NCBI GenBank assembly: GCA_009746045.1
Contig: RPFO01001819.1
Coordinates: 27,901-91,900, forward strand
DNA: 64,000 nt
Direction: 5' to 3'
From: Mesostigma viride
Taxonomy: Eukaryota > Streptophyta > Mesostigmatophyceae > Mesostigmatales > Mesostigmataceae
Part shown: positions 60,394 to 64,000 of the stretch, in pieces
Position numbering within the stretch: position 1 is the stretch's first letter
Layout: every line of letters begins with the position of its first letter
Position numbers and translations under genes: made by a program
Notes under the pieces: model-generated
What the model saw: only the letters and a program-made list of their open reading frames with translations
Told to the model about the DNA's origin: nothing
Database searches by the model: none

Positions 60394-60985
60394 GTATTAC
60401 ATAGGAAGGAGTGACTATGTACTCCACCCTATGTACTCCAAGAGTACATAGGGTGGCACACTATGTACTCCAAGAGTACATAGTGTGGAGTACATATGAT
60501 CCGGGATTTTCGAATAGGGGACTGCCGACGCGGTGAGACACGCCCGTATTACATAGGAAGGAGTGACTATGTACTCCACACTATGTACTCCAAGAGTACA
60601 TAGGGTGGCACACTATGTACTCCAAGAGTACATAGTGTGGAGTACATATGATCCGGGATTTCCGAATAGGGGACTGCCGACGCGGTGAGACACGCCCGTA
60701 TTACATAGGAAGGAGTGACTATGTACTCCACACTATGTACTCCAAGAGTACATAGGGTGGCACACTATGTACTCCAAGAGTACATAGTGTGGAGTACATA
60801 TGATCCGGGATTTCCGATAGGGGACTGCCGACGCGGTGAGACACGCCCGTATTACATAGGAAGGAGTGACTACCTATGTAATCCACACTATGTACTCCAA
60901 GAGTACATAGGGTGGCACACTATGTACTCCAAGAGTACATAGTGTGGAGTACATATGATCCGGGATTTCCGATTAGGGGACTGCC
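60394..60985. repeat. 152-bp tandem repeat with internal palindromes, four copies
   Basis: Units start at 60394, 60546, 60698 and 60849. Each starts GTATTACATAGGAAGGAGTG and contains CTATGTACTCCAAGAGTACA + TAG twice (an almost perfect palindrome), flanked by CCACACTATG / CATAGTGTGG, then CCGGGATTT and GACGCGGTGAGACACGCC. Units are nearly identical; the last has small indels and a CTACCTATGTAAT change. Each unit can extrude a long hairpin. Confidence 0.95.
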
Positions 60986-62000
60986 GAACTCGAGGCCCCC
61001 AGAGTACTAACTAGGCTGACTATGTACTCGAGTCACGACGCAGTGAGATACGCCAAGCCGCCCGAAGCAGATCTCTGCATGCGCCACGTGTAACGAGGGT
61101 TCTGCTTGCGAATTCGAATTGCGATGAGCCGTTGCAGACGCGCCGCCTAGATGTTTGAATTCCATCAACGAGCCTTGAACGAGCTGGTAAAGTTTGCCTG
61201 CCCTTGCATCACCTTGCGCTGGCTATGCCGATTGCAGTCCAGCCGACTGATAGTGGTGCAAGAATAAGCGCCCCCCTAAACCCGCATGCTCACGATGCTT
61301 GAAGAAAAAAAAGCAAAAGGCGCACCAGGATGCATGACAAGCCCTTTTGGAGCCCCAGTTTAGCATGATTCGGTCATCCGTTTCCAGCCATCGGCAGCGC
61401 CAACTCCGATACAGCTTACTATGGCGTAGTCGGTAGCCAGCTACACCGCTTTTCTTGCCTTTGTTACTACATGCAAACTTCAATTCGTTACATCGTGCGC
61501 CTGCGGCATATTTAAGAAAGCGGCTGCAAGCGCACCTTGCTGAGCCAGGTACACAATGTCTTCAGTCAGCGACCGCGTATGCATGCCACGTTTAGTCGCA
61601 TCGAGTCGCGTAGACAATGCGTTCCGGATTAAATTGTTCACCGTTCAATTGCTCAGCGCTGCCTGAATGCAGCGCGCTTTATTACTGATTCTGTCCTCTT
61701 TGCATGCATTGCAGTGGATTGTATGTTATTTTCACGTTGTCCATCTTTCCACTCGCTTTCATTGTTTACCAGATACCAAAAGTCTCCCACGAGGTAGGCG
61801 ACACTTCAATCTCGCTTATTTTACACCTGGCACACCTGGGCTTCTCTGTATGTGCCGATGCCCATCGTAAGTTGTTGAACGTTTTTTGCCCTCCATGGTT
61901 TCCAATTTTACTAGGAGTTCTTAGGAGCTCTCTCTCCATTGACTTCTCTGTCTCTTTTGCTTTGGCCATGCCATGTTAGGGTAATGTCTTCCTTGCTGCC
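60986..62000. other. Nothing recognised
   Basis: One more partial palindrome word (TGACTATGTACTCGAG near 61018) belongs with the array to the left. Bases 61700-61980 read as a hydrophobic ORF (FTLSIFPLAFIVYQIPKVSH) without motif. I call no gene. Confidence 0.3.
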
Positions 62001-62010
62001 ATGCTAGCGG

Positions 62011-63270
62011 GCCCACGTGCTTGTTCCTTGTCAAAGTAGGGAGGCTCGCGGGGTAGGTGGCTGGTAATGCTTGTACCTTATCAAGGGAGGGGCCCACGTA
62101 GGGTAGGTGGGTGGGCATGCGTGTACCTTGTCAAGGGAGGGATTCACGTATGGTAGGTGGGTGCACGAGCTTGGTCCTTGTCAAGAGTCACATACGTAGG
62201 GTAGGTGAGTGCACGTGCTTGTTACTGGTCAGGGGAGGCATGGATGTGGGGTAGGCATGTGCACGTGCTTATTCCTTGTCAAGGGAGGGACGCACGTAGT
62301 GTAGGTGAGTTCATGTGCTTGTTCCTTGTCAAAGGAGGGGTGCACACAGGGTGGGTGGGTGCACGTGCTCGTTCCTTGTCAAGGGAGGCATGCATGTGGG
62401 GTAGGCATGTGCACGTGCTTGTTTCATGTCAAGGGAGGGATGCAGGTAGGGTAGGTGGGTGGGCTTGCTTGTTCCTTGTCAAGGGAGGGATGCACGTACG
62501 GTAGATGAGTGCACATGCTTGTTCCTTGTCAAAGGAGGGGGGCATGTGGAGTAGGAATGTGCACATGGTTGTTCCATGTCAAGGGAGGGATGCAGGTAGG
62601 GTAGGTGGGTGGGCATGCTTGTACCTTATCAAGGGAGGGGCGGACATCGGGTAGGTGGGTGCACGTGCTTGGTCCTTGCCAAGGGAGGGATTCACGTACG
62701 GTAGGTGAGTGCACATGCTTGTTCCTTGTCGAAGGAGGGGGGCACTTAGGGTAGGTGGGTGCACGTGCTTGTTGCTTGTCAAGAGGCACGTACATAGGGT
62801 TGGTGGGTGCACGTGCTTGTTCCATGTCACAGGAGGGATGCACGTAGGGTAGGTGGGTGCACGTGCTTGTTACTGGTCAGGGGAGGCATGGATGTGGGGT
62901 AGGCATGTGCACGTGCCTATTCCTTGTCAAGGGAGGGACGCGCGTAGTGTAGGTGAGTTCACGTGCTTGTTCCTTGTCAAAGGAGGGGTGCACACAGGGT
63001 GGGTGGGTGCACGTGCTCGTTCGATTCTTGTCAAGGGAGGCATGCATGTGGGGTAGGCACGTGCACGTGCTTGTTCCTTGTCAAAGGAGGGGGTGCACAT
63101 AGGGTAGGTGGGTGCACGTGCCCGTTCGATTCTTGTCAAGGGAGGCATGCATGTGGGTGGGGCATGTGCACGTGCTTGTTCCTTGTCAAGGGAGGGACAC
63201 AACAGGGTATGTGGGTGGTTTTGCTGGTTCCTCGCCATGGGAGGGACGTAATAGGGTAGGTGAGTGCACG
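62011..63270. repeat. About 50-bp minisatellite with 648-bp higher-order period
   Basis: About 25 variant units of GCACGTGCTTGTTCCTTGTC + AAGGGAGGGATGCACGTAGGGTAGGTGGGT. A run of several units starting GTTACTGGTCAGGGG at 62221 recurs in the same order from 62869, giving a 648-base higher-order repeat. Apparent Val/His/Cys-rich ORFs inside are repeat artefacts. Confidence 0.92.
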
Positions 63271-63552
63271 CATCATTTTTTTCCTTATTCTCAGCCCATC
63301 AACTAGAACTTTCAGCTGCCAGTCCTCACTACTCTACGACCGTAACTGCATTCGGGTTCATGTTAAATACGTTGCGTTTTTCTTGGACGGCATGGAAGAT
63401 GCTGTCATTTTCAAGAGAGGGATGCACGTACGTATTGGTGGTGGTGCACGCATCGTCCCTTTTCTTACTAGTTGCCTGTGTACTAGAAATTTCAACTGCT
63501 ATTCCTCGCTACCGTATGGCCGTAACTGCATTCGGGGCATTTTGCGTTTTCT
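63265..63552. repeat. Two diverged copies of a unit of about 110 bp
   Basis: GTGCACGCATC...TTCTTA...TAGAA.TTTCA.CTGC...TAACTGCATTCGGG...TTGCGTTTT occurs at about 63265-63380 and again at 63445-63552, overlapping the end of the minisatellite field. Confidence 0.7.
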
Positions 63553-63622
63553 GTGAGTGCGTGACAGTTGCTGTCTTACTTGGACAAAGGCGGAATGAAC
63601 TGCAGGTAATCCGGAATGATTA

Positions 63623-63779
63623 AGACGGGAAGTTGGTCAACTCGCACCAAAAGCGGAGCCGCCATATGGACGGCGGTACCTTTCAAATCAACATGGGCGA
63701 TTACCCCTGGCCGAGCGGACTTGAGGGTGACAACAGCTTCAAGACGCCACCCTCATCGGCCAAGGTTCTACTGCCGTAA
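63623..63779 (+). CDS. Short exon-like ORF, unknown
   Basis: Open from an AG after TGATTAAG: DGKLVNSHQKRSRHMDGGTF, then QINMGDYPWPSGLEGDNSFK and TPPSSAKVLLP, ending TAA at 63777-63779. An ATG lies at 63666. The amino acid mix is protein-like but short and without motif; it could be a terminal exon. Confidence 0.2.
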
Positions 63780-64000
63780 CGGCTTGATTTATTACCTAAG
63801 ATGTTCCGTGAACTTCATGTGCGTCATCTCCACGATTTCATCATGAAGCCCACGTTGACAACATCGGATGGAAGTGATTCGTGCAATTGATTATTAATGA
63901 CTTCTTAAACATTTTAATGAAATGCCTAATTCAAAAATGCATCTTGAAAAGCACCATATCATGCAAGCCACTCACCATAGCCGGGGTCAATGCATTTTAA
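63780..64000. other. Right edge, nothing recognised
   Basis: A/T-rich sequence with no supportable feature. Confidence 0.3.

Noticed and set aside
62205-63259. ORFs with CLFLVKGG / HVHVL repeats
   Set aside because: Translation of the 50-bp minisatellite in a frame without stops; unit length changes shift the frame between copies.
60394-63270. Regular repeats that might suggest a CRISPR array
   Set aside because: Units are contiguous (152 bp and about 50 bp) without unique spacers, no cas-like genes are present, and the DNA is eukaryotic.

Overview
This looks like nuclear DNA of a eukaryotic microbe, most likely a green alga. The inference rests on host exons with GTGAGT, GTGCGT and GTAAGT splice donors, G/C-rich coding patches in poorer intergenic DNA, abundant micro- and minisatellites, and the mix of mobile elements (chromodomain Ty3/gypsy, algal-type Ty1/copia, piggyBac, hAT, L1-like LINEs). 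There is no bacterial operon structure. Species cannot be named from the sequence alone. Host genes are few: the 3' part of one multi-exon gene at the left edge (1-2357), a first exon near the right end (59808-60255), and weak exon candidates at 55.8-57.0 kb. Most of the window is a transposon graveyard, or rather a nursery, because several insertions are young.

Layout. 1-2.4 kb: last exons of an unrecognised gene whose C-terminus repeats NDDVP[I/V]G three times. 2.4-10.2 kb: duplicated repeat blocks, a decayed G/C-rich coding-like tract, a long fold-back hairpin and a LINE remnant. 10,246-32,547: one Ty3/gypsy element on the minus strand with CCTAA target duplications, swollen by five nested DNA transposons. 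Two of these (a short piggyBac derivative and an unrelated TTAA element) sit in the left LTR, and a full piggyBac with transposase sits in the 3' leader. A hAT-type element splits pol, and a third TTAA family sits in the right LTR. Without the inserts both LTRs come to 583 bp and the element to about 11.6 kb. Besides gag-pol it carries a viroplasmin/RNase H1 N-terminal-domain ORF ahead of gag and an 846-residue ORF behind pol.

32.6-41 kb: two LINE 3' ends facing each other across an ATTAA microsatellite, a degenerate reverse transcriptase fragment, a MITE-like element holding a second copy of one TTAA family, and a half-LINE (ORF1 and 3' end only). 41,068-52,068: a plus-strand Ty1/copia-like element with only gag and integrase, split 45 bases after its gag ATG by a young, complete minus-strand copia element (41,113-49,141, TSD CTGGT). 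Its pol appears to read integrase, then protease-like, then reverse transcriptase and RNase H, with no protease ahead of integrase. 52-64 kb: G-rich minisatellites, a roughly 2 kb duplication, a 5'-truncated LINE with a 7-bp target duplication, microsatellites, a host first exon, a 152-bp palindromic tandem repeat and a 50-bp minisatellite with higher-order structure.

Most reading-frame breaks in otherwise good genes are one-base indels, usually in homopolymers, so some apparent pseudogenisation may be assembly error. Coding calls were made by reading translations and motifs; no database search was possible.
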